From Chlorobiota bacterium (GTDB taxonomy: Bacteria; Bacteroidota; Ignavibacteria; Kapaibacteriales; NICIL-2): a stretch of 42,061 nucleotides of DNA. Below the pieces are notes generated by a model. It made no database searches. It saw nothing but the letters and a program-made list of their open reading frames with translations, and was not told the origin of the DNA. Position 1 is the stretch's first letter, and each line of letters opens with the position of its first letter. Positions 1 to 9,900 of this stretch are shown here, piece after piece. The translations under genes and the position numbers were made by a program. Location of the stretch: NCBI GenBank assembly GCA_026416585.1, contig JAOAEV010000046.1, positions 1 through 42,061 on the forward strand, in the 5' to 3' direction.

Positions 1-2742
1 GGTACGATCCCATTCGATCGTACCATTGCTGGTGGCAGTAAGAAGCAGCGTTGTCCCAGCACACACTGCTGTATCAGACGGCGACACATCGAGTGTGGGA
101 CGCTGATTGACAGTTACAGTCAGCGTCGCATTCGACGAACAACCAGCGCTATTCCACGCAGTGACGGTGTACGTCCGAGATGCTGTCCCCACAATTGCTG
201 TCGAATCACACATCGGACACAGCACGCCGTCGGTTGGCTCCCATGCAATACTATCGGCATCCGTAATACGCGCGACGACGTACACAGTATCACCCGCACA
301 AAGCACCAGCGACGCTGTCGGTAGCGTAACCGTTGGGCGAGGAAACACGACTATCCTCATCGTGTCGGTGACTTTGCACTCACTGGTACCACTGCCAGCA
401 CTGACCGTGATCGTATAGGTGCGCGTCTGTGTCGGTGTAAACAGTGGCGTTGGACATCCCGTGCACGAGACCTCGACAGGTGGCGAAATCTCGATACGAT
501 CAGCGTTGGTTGTTATGAGCTGCACTTGCATGCTTTCCCCGGCACAAATACTCGTGTCGGGGAGCGGTGCCAATGTCGGTTTTTGTACCACTCGCACCTC
601 AATGGATGCCTGTGTAGTGCAGCCGCTCGAATCTCCGACAATCGTGTAGCGAGTCGTTCGCTGCGGACGAATTGTAACAGTTTTGCAATCGGTGCAACTA
701 AGTCCCTGCGCTGGTGTCCATCGCACAGTGCCGCCATAGTCCAGCGTGATGACTATGCTATCACCGTGGCACAGCGTTACTACCGGCGGCACTTTTCCCA
801 GCAGCCCTGGTGCGTAGCGCACACGGATACTGTCGCGCACCTCGCAGTGTGGGGAATTGGCATTCCGTACAATCGCCGTGTACACGATCTCTTTGCCTGG
901 CTGTGGCGTGACCGTCGTTTGCGGACAGATACTGCAACCAAGCCCCTCGGTCGGTTGCCACTGAATGGTTTGGAATACTCCTTCGGCAAGAATTGTGACC
1001 GGACCATCACTGCAGACCACTGTATCGGGTTGCACGCGAAGCTGGGGTTTGCCATAGACGGTGATCATGACATCATCGGTCACAGAACAACCGAGAGAAT
1101 CGGAGGCTGTTAGAATCAATTTCGTCGTCGCTGTCGGTGCTAACGTGATTGTGCGGCAAGTGTCGCACCGAATCGTCACAGCGGGATAACCTGGCGCCAC
1201 AGACCACCGAACTGCATAGGCATTCCCCGTTACAGCAATGGTAACACTATCGCCCAAACATAGTTCATGGTCAGGTCCTGCACTGACGACAATGTCTGGG
1301 ACATCAGGCAAGAATGCCATGCCGCCGATGTAGCCATAGGAGTCAGCATAACCATAGCCGTACACGTACAACCCAAACAGCCGGGGGCTTTCGATGGTGT
1401 GTGCACCATCGGAGACTCTGACGTTGGCATACACATAGCACGTATTGGGCACTTCCCGGAAGGATGCATTGAGCGTGTCACCATCAAGCAGAATGCTTCG
1501 GACGTTGTTCGGCGTGGTAACGACCGTGATGTATTGCTCGTAGTACGTGTTACCACCGCTCGGATGGGCGACCTGGCAGGACTGAAAGCGATATTTTGAC
1601 AAGTACTGCCGGCGCGGCGGAATGATCATCATGAATGGATCACCGAGCGTCAAGTTCGACGTTACAGAAAACGAACGTTTGAATAGTGCGATCATTACTG
1701 GCTGGCTCGCTTCAAGCAATGCTGGTTGGGTAAGCGGCGCTTGGTAGAATTGCCCCCTCTGCAACACGGCAACAACGCGACCATTTACCTTGATTTCCGT
1801 GCCATTTTCTGCTGCGAGAACACGGTAAAGATCTGTCACGCCTGACGGCGCTGGCAATGCATCTCTCGGTTCTGCAAGCGGTGTGAGGATATATGTGGTA
1901 CCCCAAACAGAGCGCGGAATCATTTGTTCGTAGAGATGGTCGCGCGAGGCAAGTTGCCCGCGTGCTTGCACTGGAATAAGCGCACGCTGGTGCCCGCCGA
2001 ACACAGCGATTTTCTTCGTAGCGACAATCCGTGTTCCCGTCAGGTCGTAATTGAGGTTCTGCGTAGAAAATTGTGCCTGAAATAGCATCGCCTGTCCGCG
2101 ATCAAGGCGCACCGATTTGACTTGCATCCCGCTTTCCGTCGTTGGGGCAGTCGGATAGACCGTCACATCGGTCCCATCCTCGATACCGACAATGACAAAC
2201 TCTGATGGTGTCGTCTGTGTGCTCAGTGTACCATTTGGATTCCGGATACCATCAGTGTTATAGCTCATCACGTAGTACTCGGTGCCGAGAGTGGTCACCG
2301 GCAGCACCAGTGTCGCATCACTTGTCGTCAGGGCTTGATTGAGTGCATAGATAGCAACGTCGCGGTCAGTTGTCACGCGAAACACACGAGGACTGATCTG
2401 TTCATTCTCGTTCGGTGTAACGAAGGTGCCGTTATTATTGTATCCAAACAGCTCATACGGGCGGTACTGCACACGATGCACAAAAATTTGCTGCGGATTA
2501 CTGATAGTGAAGTTTCGTGTCTGGGTCTGACCAAGATTGTTGGTGTAAGCAATGGTGCCGTTTGTCGGTTGATCTGCAACGACGAAGATATAGAGGCTAT
2601 CGGTGGCGTTATCTCCCTCGTTGTGATAGTTCGGCATAAAAACGACGTAGAAATCGCGACCGCGTGTAGTTTGCTGAGCCGACACTGCAGCAACCAGTGC
2701 TGCGATACCTACACATACACACAGGAACTGTCGGCAGCACAT
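1..2742 (-). CDS. IgGFc-binding-like secreted surface protein with Cys-X-X-Cys repeats (partial, C-terminus beyond left edge)
   Basis: This open frame is absent from the supplied track because it has no stop inside the window; I translated it by hand and it stays open for 914 codons. The ATG at 2742 follows a good GGGAGG ribosome site. Residues 1-23 form a signal peptide (MCCRQFLCVCVGIAALVAA). About residues 25-490 resemble the IgGFc-binding N-terminal domain found in Bacteroidota surface proteins (SDGAHTIES, GGHQRALIPV). From about residue 495 there are five full repeats of roughly 80 residues and the start of a sixth, each with a CxGDxV-type opening, a central C-x2-C followed by a P and a T-x-Y-T strand, and a closing GC. 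Such PKD/immunoglobulin-like repeats usually precede a T9SS sorting tail, which would lie outside the window. Likely an exported adhesin-like protein; the ligand is unknown. Family call is from pattern recognition. Confidence 0.72.
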   Translation of the reverse strand, partial: MCCRQFLCVCVGIAALVAAVSAQQTTRGRDFYVVFMPNYHNEGDNATDSLYIFVVADQPTNGTIAYTNNLGQTQTRNFTISNPQQIFVHRVQYRPYELFGYNNNGTFVTPNENEQISPRVFRVTTDRDVAIYALNQALTTSDATLVLPVTTLGTEYYVMSYNTDGIRNPNGTLSTQTTPSEFVIVGIEDGTDVTVYPTAPTTESGMQVKSVRLDRGQAMLFQAQFSTQNLNYDLTGTRIVATKKIAVFGGHQRALIPVQARGQLASRDHLYEQMIPRSVWGTTYILTPLAEPRDALPAPSGVTDLYRVLAAENGTEIKVNGRVVAVLQRGQFYQAPLTQPALLEASQPVMIALFKRSFSVTSNLTLGDPFMMIIPPRRQYLSKYRFQSCQVAHPSGGNTYYEQYITVVTTPNNVRSILLDGDTLNASFREVPNTCYVYANVRVSDGAHTIESPRLFGLYVYGYGYADSYGYIGGMAFLPDVPDIVVSAGPDHELCLGDSVTIAVTGNAYAVRWSVAPGYPAVTIRCDTCRTITLAPTATTKLILTASDSLGCSVTDDVMITVYGKPQLRVQPDTVVCSDGPVTILAEGVFQTIQWQPTEGLGCSICPQTTVTPQPGKEIVYTAIVRNANSPHCEVRDSIRVRYAPGLLGKVPPVVTLCHGDSIVITLDYGGTVRWTPAQGLSCTDCKTVTIRPQRTTRYTIVGDSSGCTTQASIEVRVVQKPTLAPLPDTSICAGESMQVQLITTNADRIEISPPVEVSCTGCPTPLFTPTQTRTYTITVSAGSGTSECKVTDTMRIVVFPRPTVTLPTASLVLCAGDTVYVVARITDADSIAWEPTDGVLCPMCDSTAIVGTASRTYTVTAWNSAGCSSNATLTVTVNQRPTLDVSPSDTAVCAGTTLLLTATSNGTIEWDRT

Positions 2743-2974
2743 AGCTACCTCCCGGTTAGTTCAACTGTAGACAAATTACGCACTACCCAACTGTTTTGCG
2801 ATTGATTGGGATCTGGTCAGGGCACATCGGCACAGCAGTAATGCACGCAAATGCTGTATCGTTTCAGCTGCGTACACAGTTCCGTCCGAGTTTGCCATGC
2901 CTCACCCATCTGCTGATGGCAGTATCTTTGTAAGCATGCAATTTTCCTGAACCATTTCACCACATGTTCGACTC
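2743..2974. other. Divergent intergenic region
   Basis: This 232-base gap separates the minus-strand surface protein from the plus-strand dehydrogenase and should hold both promoters. The plus side has a TATCTTTG box (see separate entry). The minus side has only an imperfect TAATTTG about 40 bases before the start. I see no RNA gene or convincing small ORF. Confidence 0.5.
2923..2930 (+). promoter_or_regulatory. Possible Bacteroidetes-type -7 box (TATCTTTG) before the dehydrogenase gene
   Basis: TATCTTTG matches the TANNTTTG -7 consensus of the Bacteroidetes primary sigma factor and lies 44 bases before the ATG of the dehydrogenase gene. The nearest upstream TTTG (2891-2894) is 28 bases away, longer than the usual 17-23, so only the -7 element is convincing. 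A six-base match is also common by chance. Confidence 0.3.
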
Positions 2975-4057
2975 ATGTTTGCAGAACTGGAACTCTACGG
3001 ACACGAACAAGTCGCTTTCTGTAGCGATCCACAAGTCGGGCTGCGCGCAATCATTGCCATTCACGATACCACACTCGGCCCCGCTCTCGGTGGCACGCGC
3101 ATGTGGCACTACGCAACCGATGCAGAAGCATTAACCGATGTGCTGCGATTGTCGCGGGGCATGACGTATAAAGCTGCCGTTGCGGGACTCAATCTCGGTG
3201 GCGGCAAAGCCGTGATCATTGGGGATCCTCACACGCAGAAAACGGAGATGCTCTTCCGGAGCTACGGCCGCTTCGTCGAGACACTCCGCGGGCGCTACAT
3301 CACTGCCGAGGACGTCGGCACGACAGTACGCGACATGGAGTGGATTCGCATGGAAACACGCTACGTTACCGGTGTCGCCGGTGATCATGGCAGCGGCGAT
3401 CCCTCTCCGTACACTGCGCTTGGTGTGTATGTTGGCATCACAGCCGCAGCGAAAACCGTATTCGGCTCTGAGTCGCTTGCTGGCAAGCGCGTTGCTGTCC
3501 AAGGCGCTGGTAATGTTGCTCGCAATCTCGTAACACAACTCCGTAAAGACGGTGCACAGGTTGTCATCACCGACATTTTCGAAGACAAAGCGCGGGCAGT
3601 CTGCACCGAATTAGGCGCTGAGTACGTCGAGCCAGATGCTATCTACGACATCGAGTGCGATATTTTCTCCCCCAATGCGCTTGGTGCCATTCTCAACGAC
3701 ACGACAATTCCACGATTGCGGTGCGCGATTGTCGCTGGTGGTGCCAATAACCAACTGGCTGACGAAGAGCGGCATGCACGCATGCTTATCGAGCGTGGCA
3801 TTCTCTATGCACCAGACTATGTCATCAATGCCGGTGGATTGATCAACGTCACCAGCGAAATAGAAGGCTGGAGTCGCCAGCAAGTTACCCGCAAGGTCGA
3901 GAGTATTTACGACACACTGCTGCGCATTTTCCGCATGGCCAGCGACAGTAGAATTGCAACGATCGACGCATCGAACCGCATCGCGGAGGAACGCATCGCC
4001 CACGTGCGGCACATCCACCGCACGTACATTGGCACCCCAGCAATCCGTAACAGCTAA
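2975..4057 (+). CDS. Leucine dehydrogenase family (Glu/Leu/Phe/Val dehydrogenase)
   Basis: Predicted NAD-dependent oxidative deaminase of branched-chain amino acids, giving the 2-oxo acid and ammonium; cytoplasmic. The 360-residue length is typical of leucine dehydrogenases. The GLNLGGGKAVI motif holds K78, and K66 lies in MTYKAAV; these match the substrate-binding and catalytic lysines of the family. D113 in TAEDVGTT is the conserved catalytic aspartate. The C-terminal NAD domain has VAVQGAGNVA (about 174-183). Valine or phenylalanine dehydrogenase cannot be excluded from sequence alone. The ATG has no clear Shine-Dalgarno sequence. It heads a probable operon, with nusB starting 50 bases after its stop. 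In this phylum such enzymes often serve branched-chain amino acid breakdown or branched fatty acid precursor supply; that role is inference. Confidence 0.88.
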   Translation: MFAELELYGHEQVAFCSDPQVGLRAIIAIHDTTLGPALGGTRMWHYATDAEALTDVLRLSRGMTYKAAVAGLNLGGGKAVIIGDPHTQKTEMLFRSYGRFVETLRGRYITAEDVGTTVRDMEWIRMETRYVTGVAGDHGSGDPSPYTALGVYVGITAAAKTVFGSESLAGKRVAVQGAGNVARNLVTQLRKDGAQVVITDIFEDKARAVCTELGAEYVEPDAIYDIECDIFSPNALGAILNDTTIPRLRCAIVAGGANNQLADEERHARMLIERGILYAPDYVINAGGLINVTSEIEGWSRQQVTRKVESIYDTLLRIFRMASDSRIATIDASNRIAEERIAHVRHIHRTYIGTPAIRNS

Positions 4058-4107
4058 GGACCGCGCGCTTTCTATATTCGCGATAGTCATAGCGTTCTTT
4101 TCAACAG

Positions 4108-4707
4108 ATGAAGTCCTCTGCCGGTCTCGCCATCGAGGCATTTCCCCTCCGTACTCGTCAGAGTGTTGAGGGCAATCGCCGACTGGCTCGTGAAAAAGTG
4201 TTGCAGGTACTGGCAGCGTACGATATCGCCGCAGTGCACCGTGAGCTGCACTTCGAGCATGTTTTCTACCGTATCTTCGCCGACGAAGAATCGCTACCGG
4301 TACAGCCAACGCGCATACTTCGTCCCGATGAAATTGCCGAATTGGAAAGCGACATTCCAATCCATTGGCGTCAGAGTGATACCGCCTATGCTTACCACTT
4401 GCTGGACGAAGCGCTTCAACTCCGTGCCCTCTGTGACGAGCAGATCGAACGCCATGCCCTCAACTGGGAATTTGATCGCATTGCACACTTAGATCGCCAA
4501 ATTATGCGCATTGCCATCACCGAGATGCTCCGCTTTGACGATATTCCCGTCAAGGTGAGTATCAACGAAGCACTCGAGCTGGCAAAACGCTATTCGACTG
4601 ACAAAAGCAATGCGTTCATCAACGGTATTCTCGATGCAACTGCACGCGATTTGGCTGCCAGTGGTACACTGACCAAACCGCTGGATACACATCACGCTCC
4701 ATCGTAA
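4108..4707 (+). CDS. nusB: Transcription antitermination factor NusB
   Basis: NusB joins NusE (S10) at the boxA RNA element and supports antitermination, mainly of rRNA operons. The C-terminal half is diagnostic: DRQIMRIAITEML, then DIPVKVSINEALELAK and STDKSNAFINGILD. The N-terminal LAREKVLQVLAAYD region is the usual helix that contains the R-x-A-LQ signature in other NusB proteins. At 199 residues it is longer than E. coli NusB (about 139); the extra length comes from a roughly 15-residue leader, an inserted segment around residues 50-85 and a short polar tail, as in many Bacteroidota homologues. It lies between the dehydrogenase (50-base gap) and the secreted dockerin protein (50-base gap to the preferred start), so it is probably co-transcribed with both. 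Confidence 0.93.
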   Translation: MKSSAGLAIEAFPLRTRQSVEGNRRLAREKVLQVLAAYDIAAVHRELHFEHVFYRIFADEESLPVQPTRILRPDEIAELESDIPIHWRQSDTAYAYHLLDEALQLRALCDEQIERHALNWEFDRIAHLDRQIMRIAITEMLRFDDIPVKVSINEALELAKRYSTDKSNAFINGILDATARDLAASGTLTKPLDTHHAPS

Positions 4708-4757
4708 TCCGTGGCACGATGTTTGACACCAACAGAAAAACAGCAAGAAGGACTGGA

Positions 4758-6125
4758 ATGCGTGTGATACGGTGGTGTCAAATTCTGGCGCTCTGCGCCG
4801 TCGTTGCCAACGGACAAGTGCTGCGGTTGGTACGCACTGACCCCGTGCCGTACCCAACCATTGCGACAGCAACGAAGCTCATTGGTTTCGACATCGTCGC
4901 CGATAGTATCTCCAATGTCACAGCGGTTGCCTTTGAGCTTCGTTTTAGTGGTGCACAGTATGTGCGATTGTCCGCTTGGAAACCGCGAGATCTGGGACGC
5001 AATAGCGTTTACGTAGTGGATTTATCAGACACAGTAACGGGCACAGGAAGCATCCACGTCGGCGTTCTCTCCGGCGAGCCATCGAGCGGCATCGGGGTCA
5101 ACTCGCCGACAGTCTTACACATAGATTTTGTTGTGCTCCCCGACGTACCACACCGCACACTTATCACCTTCGAGGCTGTTGGCGCCGAAGCAATCGTCGC
5201 CGGCATACCAGCACGCGTTGTTCCTCTTCGAAGCGAGCTGCTGGCAATGACGATACACAGCTTCGTGACGGTTTACCCCGGCGATGCCAACAACGATGGT
5301 CGCGTGAACCTACATGATTTCAGTACAGTAGCACTTTATCTTGGAGAAGGCACGGCGAGTGGTCAGTTACATGGCTATCGCCGCATCCAGCCCAGCACCC
5401 TATGGGAACCGCAACAGGCTCTTGCGTGGGACAACGAAAGCGTTACCTATGCCGATTGCGATGGAAGCGGCGACATCACGCTGGCGGATGCGCTTGTCGT
5501 TGAGATGAATTTCGATAGTACCCACGCTGTAGCACAACCTCCTTACGATGACCAAAGGCAATATCAACGCCCGCTGCTACCGAGCGTTGCCACCTATGAT
5601 ATCTTGATCCCAATAGGCACAGTGAAAGCTGTCGCGCTTGAATTCGAGCTGTCTGGTACAGATGCAGTACAATTAGAAGCACTCGATCAGCAGTGGTCGC
5701 TGGTGTATGTTGGTAGTTCTACCCCAATGCAGCGCCTCTGGTGCGTCGCCAGAGCTGTAACACCGCTCGAACGACCGATACTACGGCTTGGTGTGCGGTC
5801 ATCATCACCAAGCATAACGACTCACCTTCACTGCGGATACGCACGTGTCGGCAATGCAATTGTCCCATTGGCAGCAGAACTGTCGAATATCCACGACCAA
5901 ATGAACAATCAATGCCCCCGCGTTTTTCCGCAGCCGGCGTCGCACACTATCGCTATCGAGTCAGCAGAGTTCTGCCATGCTGTACTCTATGCTGCTGATG
6001 GACGAGCAGTGCAGTCATGGCAACTGCAAAGCGGCAGTGCTCTCTACCAACTTGATGTTCTCGATAGTGGCATCTACTGGCTTGTCAGTACACAGTGTAC
6101 CCAGCCGATTGTAATCGTTCGATAG
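4758..6125 (+). CDS. Secreted protein with cohesin-like fold, dockerin-type Ca-binding repeats and T9SS-like C-terminal tail
   Basis: The track starts this ORF at 4719, but the ATG at 4758 follows GAAGGA and begins a proper signal peptide (MRVIRWCQILALCAVVANGQ), so I prefer it (455 aa). After the signal, about residues 20-165 are beta-rich and resemble a cohesin-type domain. Next come two calcium loops of dockerin type: DANNDGRVNLHD (about 176-187) and DCDGSGDITLAD (about 233-244), with acidic residues at positions 1, 3, 5 and 12. A second beta-rich region follows. The last 70 or so residues (FPQPASHTI to DSGIYWLVST and a terminal IVR) look like a T9SS sorting domain. It has no enzyme motif. 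Exported, probably to the cell surface; function unknown. It sits between nusB and a phosphoesterase, an odd setting for a secreted protein. Confidence 0.72.
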   Translation: MRVIRWCQILALCAVVANGQVLRLVRTDPVPYPTIATATKLIGFDIVADSISNVTAVAFELRFSGAQYVRLSAWKPRDLGRNSVYVVDLSDTVTGTGSIHVGVLSGEPSSGIGVNSPTVLHIDFVVLPDVPHRTLITFEAVGAEAIVAGIPARVVPLRSELLAMTIHSFVTVYPGDANNDGRVNLHDFSTVALYLGEGTASGQLHGYRRIQPSTLWEPQQALAWDNESVTYADCDGSGDITLADALVVEMNFDSTHAVAQPPYDDQRQYQRPLLPSVATYDILIPIGTVKAVALEFELSGTDAVQLEALDQQWSLVYVGSSTPMQRLWCVARAVTPLERPILRLGVRSSSPSITTHLHCGYARVGNAIVPLAAELSNIHDQMNNQCPRVFPQPASHTIAIESAEFCHAVLYAADGRAVQSWQLQSGSALYQLDVLDSGIYWLVSTQCTQPIVIVR

Positions 6126-6135
6126 CAACGCAGCA

Positions 6136-6882
6136 ATGCGTATAGCGATCATCAGCGATATTCACGCAAATCTCCCTGCACTGGAGGCGTGTCTGGAGGA
6201 TATCTCTCAGCAAGATGTTGACACTATCTATTGCTTGGGCGATTTGGTGGGCTACAACGTCTGGTGCAATGAAGTGGTCGAGTACATTCGCACCGAGTGC
6301 ATCCCAACAATTGCTGGTAACTACGACGTTGGAATCGGTCTCAATAGTGACGACTGCGGCTGCGCTTACAAAACCGAATACGATCGACAGCTCGGCAGGC
6401 AATCGATCACCTACACCAACGCAACCATCAGTGAGAGCAATCGGGAATACTTGCGACGGCTCCCAGCGCACATAGCAATTGAATATCGAATGGCAGACGA
6501 CCATCTTTCCCGGATTCTCCTTGTGCACGGCAGCCCACGCCGTGTCAATGAGTATTTGTTCGCCGATCGAAGCGACGACAGTCTGCGGCGCATTGTCGAG
6601 CATGCAGGAGTGGATGTGCTCGTGTTCGGGCATACACACATTCCATATCACCGCACACTTCCCTCAACCGATGGGCGGATGCTGCACGCCATCAATGCGG
6701 GCTCCGTCGGTAAGCCGAAAGACGGCGATCCCCGTGCTTGTTACGTTGTGCTCAGTGTCGGCAGTGACGGTGTTCAGATCGCTTTCCGTCGCGTTGCATA
6801 CGATGTTGAACGTGCAGCACACGCAATCGAAGAAAGCCCTCTCCCCAACGACTATGCCGAGCAACTGCGTCGTGCATACTGA
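6136..6882 (+). CDS. Calcineurin-like metallophosphoesterase (YfcE/MJ0936-type)
   Basis: Small cytoplasmic metal-dependent phosphoesterase of 248 residues. The metal-binding motifs appear in order: SDIH (D8, H10), GDLVGYN (D36), GNYD (61-64), LVHGSP (H131) and GHTH (165-168). The third motif is usually GNHD; here tyrosine replaces the histidine. GDLVGYN is typical of the PF12850 subgroup, whose members are often cyclic-nucleotide phosphodiesterases or protein phosphatases; the actual substrate is unknown. It starts 10 bases after the stop of the secreted protein gene and is the last gene of this plus-strand run. A hairpin (6893-6925) lies just behind its stop and may terminate both this transcript and the converging rpoC transcript. 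Confidence 0.88.
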   Translation: MRIAIISDIHANLPALEACLEDISQQDVDTIYCLGDLVGYNVWCNEVVEYIRTECIPTIAGNYDVGIGLNSDDCGCAYKTEYDRQLGRQSITYTNATISESNREYLRRLPAHIAIEYRMADDHLSRILLVHGSPRRVNEYLFADRSDDSLRRIVEHAGVDVLVFGHTHIPYHRTLPSTDGRMLHAINAGSVGKPKDGDPRACYVVLSVGSDGVQIAFRRVAYDVERAAHAIEESPLPNDYAEQLRRAY

Positions 6883-6892
6883 CAACAAACCA

Positions 6893-6925
6893 AGCGTCCT
6901 TCCCGCATAAAGCAAGAAGGACGCT
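6893..6925 (-). terminator. Terminator hairpin between rpoC and the metallophosphoesterase gene
   Basis: A perfect 10-base-pair stem, AGCGTCCTTC (6893-6902) with GAAGGACGCT (6916-6925), encloses a 13-base loop. Read on the minus strand it is followed by TTGGTTTGTTG, a weak U-rich tract, and lies 35 bases after the rpoC stop. On the plus strand the following bases are not U-rich, so it fits the rpoBC operon better, although it may act in both directions. Confidence 0.7.
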
Positions 6926-6960
6926 GGAAACTGTACCTGCAGCTATTGGAGATTGACTCG

Positions 6961-9900
6961 CTATACCGTCGTTCGACGCACTTGCGCTATCCCATTTGTT
7001 GCAGCATCCACGGCTGGGGGAATAATTGCGTCTTCACCGAAGATGTTGCCAATCTCGCTTTCGACGAGCAGGTCGTTGTAAATCCGCAAGCCTGTTCCCG
7101 CAGGGACAGCCTGACCGAGGATGATGTTCTCTTTGAGACCGCGGAGGTGATCCACCTTTGCTTGTGCAGCAGCGTCAGACAGAACACGCGTGGTTTCTTG
7201 GAACGATGCTGCTGATAGCCAGGACTCTGTCTCGAGGGCTTGATCAGTAATTCCCTTGAGAATCGGTCTGGCGATGGCAGGCTCAGCGCGTCGCGCTTTG
7301 ATAAGCTCTTTGCCTTTGCGCTTGAGATCAGCGTTGAGCTCTTTGACACGCGCGCGTGGGATAACTTCGCCAACCCGTACCGTTCGCGAATCACCACGGT
7401 CAGTAATAACTACGCACTCTTTGAGACGGTTGTTTTCGTCAAGGAAGGTGATACGATCTACATGGTCACCTTCGAGAAAGTCACTGTCGCCCGGATCAAC
7501 GATATCAACTTTTTGCAGCATCTGCCGGACAATAACTTCGATGTGTTTGTCGCTGATCTTGACGCCCTGCATCCGATAGACTTCCTGGATTTCGTTGACC
7601 AAGTATTCAGCAACTGCTGTCATACCTTTGATGGCAAGAATGCTGTGGGGATCAATGGGTCCATCGGTAAGACGATCGCCAGCGCGGACTAAATCACCAT
7701 CTTGCACGAGGATGTAACGACCGACCGGCACCGCGTATTCCTTGCGTGTGGACCCATCGAGGCTGGTCACGTACAAGATAATGTTGCCACGTTTGGGCTT
7801 GGGATCTTTCGAGACAATGCCATCAATTTCGGTGACGATTGCGGAGTTCCGCGGAACGCGAGCCTCGAATAACTCTGTCACACGGGGCAAACCTCCGGTA
7901 ATGTCCCCGGTTGTGCGGCCTAAGTCACGTGGCATCTTGACTAAGCGCGTACCGACACCAACGTTCTCACCGTCTTCGACCAAGATCTGCGCCCGTACCG
8001 GGACATCATATCGTGCGAGCACGGTACCGTCTTCACCGACAATCTCGATAGCAGGGAACTTGGTTTTATCTGCCGATTGGATGATGATCTTTGTAATGTG
8101 TCCGGTTTGCTCGTCGTTTTCTTCCTTGTACGTCACATTCTGAATCAGGTCGCAATACCGCACGCGTCCAGCTTTTTCGGTCAGGATGACAGCATTATAA
8201 GGATCCCACTCGAAGAGGATTTGTCCTTTTTCAACACTTTCGCCATCATGAACACGGAGCACGGCACCGTAGGTAACGTCGTGATATGCCAATTCACGAT
8301 TTGCCAGTGGTTCGATGATCTTGATGATGCCAGCACGACTAACAACGACTTCGACATCGCGCTCTTCCTCGTCAATGTAGCGAATGGTGCGAATATTCTC
8401 GAACTTGACTGTGCCGCTGGCTTTGGAACCAACCGTGGATTGCGAGGTAATCAGCAATGCTGTACCACCGGTGTGGAAAGTACGAAGCGTTAGCTGCGTG
8501 CCAGGCTCACCAATGGATTGGGAAGCGATTGTTCCGACCGCTTCGCCGACGTCCACAATCTTACCGGTTGCCAAATTCCGACCATAGCATTTGGCACAAA
8601 CGCCGTGCCGTGCTTCGCAGGTGAGCACTGTCCGAATGAGCACCGATTCGATCGACGCTTCTTCGACTGCTGCTGCTTTTTCTTCGTCGATTAGCTCGCC
8701 TTTGGCAATAATGACCGCACCTGTTATTGGGTGCACAACATCTTGCAAGGCAACACGACCGAGGATGCGTTCGCTGAGCGGTTCTTTGACGTCTTCGCCG
8801 TCCTTGAGCGCACGCATTTCGATGCCACGGATCGTGCCGCAATCATCCATAGTAACGACAACATCTTGCGCCACATCGTGAAGGCGACGCGTCAAGTACC
8901 CCGCGTCTGCTGTCTTGAGCGCGGTATCGGCAAGCCCCTTCCGTGCACCGTGCGTCGAGATAAAGTATTCGAGAATGGTCAGCCCATCACGGAAGTTCGA
9001 TATGATTGGTGTTTCAATCAATTCACCCGTCGAGCCAGTCAAGGACCGTTGCGGTTTTGCCATCAGACCGCGCATACCTGCCAGCTGTCGGATTTGCTCT
9101 TTCGATCCACGTGCTTGCGAATCGAGCATCATCCAGAAGGTATTGAAGCCATCCTGGTCGCTCGAAAGCTCAGCATAGAGCTTATCGGCAATACGATTTG
9201 TCGCGTTGCTCCACTGGTCAATGGTTTTATTGTAGCGCTCACCATTGGAAATAATACCGTTTTCGTAGTACCAGCGGATTTTGTCCACTTCCTCTTGCGT
9301 TTTTGTGACGATTTCATCTTTGATCGACGGCACGACCAAGTCGGCAATGGAAACTGATAGCCCGCCTTGCATGGCGTAGTAGAAACCGATGTCCTTGAGC
9401 TGGTCGAGAAACTCTGTTGTACGTGCCAACCCAACCGTGCGGAAACATTGTCCGATAAGCTGTTTGAGGCGTTTCTTCGTCAGCAGCTCGTTGATGAAAC
9501 CAAGCTCAGGTGGTACGATTTGATTGAACAAGACCCGCCCAGTTGAGGTCTCGACAAGCTCGCCATTGATGCGAACCTTGATGAGCGCATGAAGATCGAG
9601 TCGCTTGTTATTGTAGGCGATGATGACTTCATCGGGCGAGCTAAAATACCTGCCTTCACCACGAGTGCCACGGCGAATTTTTGTCAGGTAGTACACACCA
9701 AGCACCATGTCTTGCGACGGCACTGCAATCGGCTCGCCATTTTGCGTATGCATGATGTTGTGCGGCGCTAACATCAAAAGCAGTGCTTCAAGTTGTGCTT
9801 CATGGCTCAAGGGAACGTGGACAGCCATCTGGTCACCGTCGAAGTCAGCATTGAACGCTGTACACACCAACGGATGGAGCTGGATTGCTTTCCCTTCGAC

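Noticed and set aside
526-1113. 195-residue plus-strand ORF
   Set aside because: It is antisense to the repeat region of the surface protein; the minus frame has clear repeats and a signal peptide.
200-1260. Regular repeat spacing that could hint at a CRISPR array
   Set aside because: The repeats are about 240 bases, conserved at protein level only and keep the reading frame, so they are protein domain repeats.
3611-4360. 249-residue minus-strand ORF
   Set aside because: It is antisense to the dehydrogenase and nusB genes, with no domain or ribosome site.
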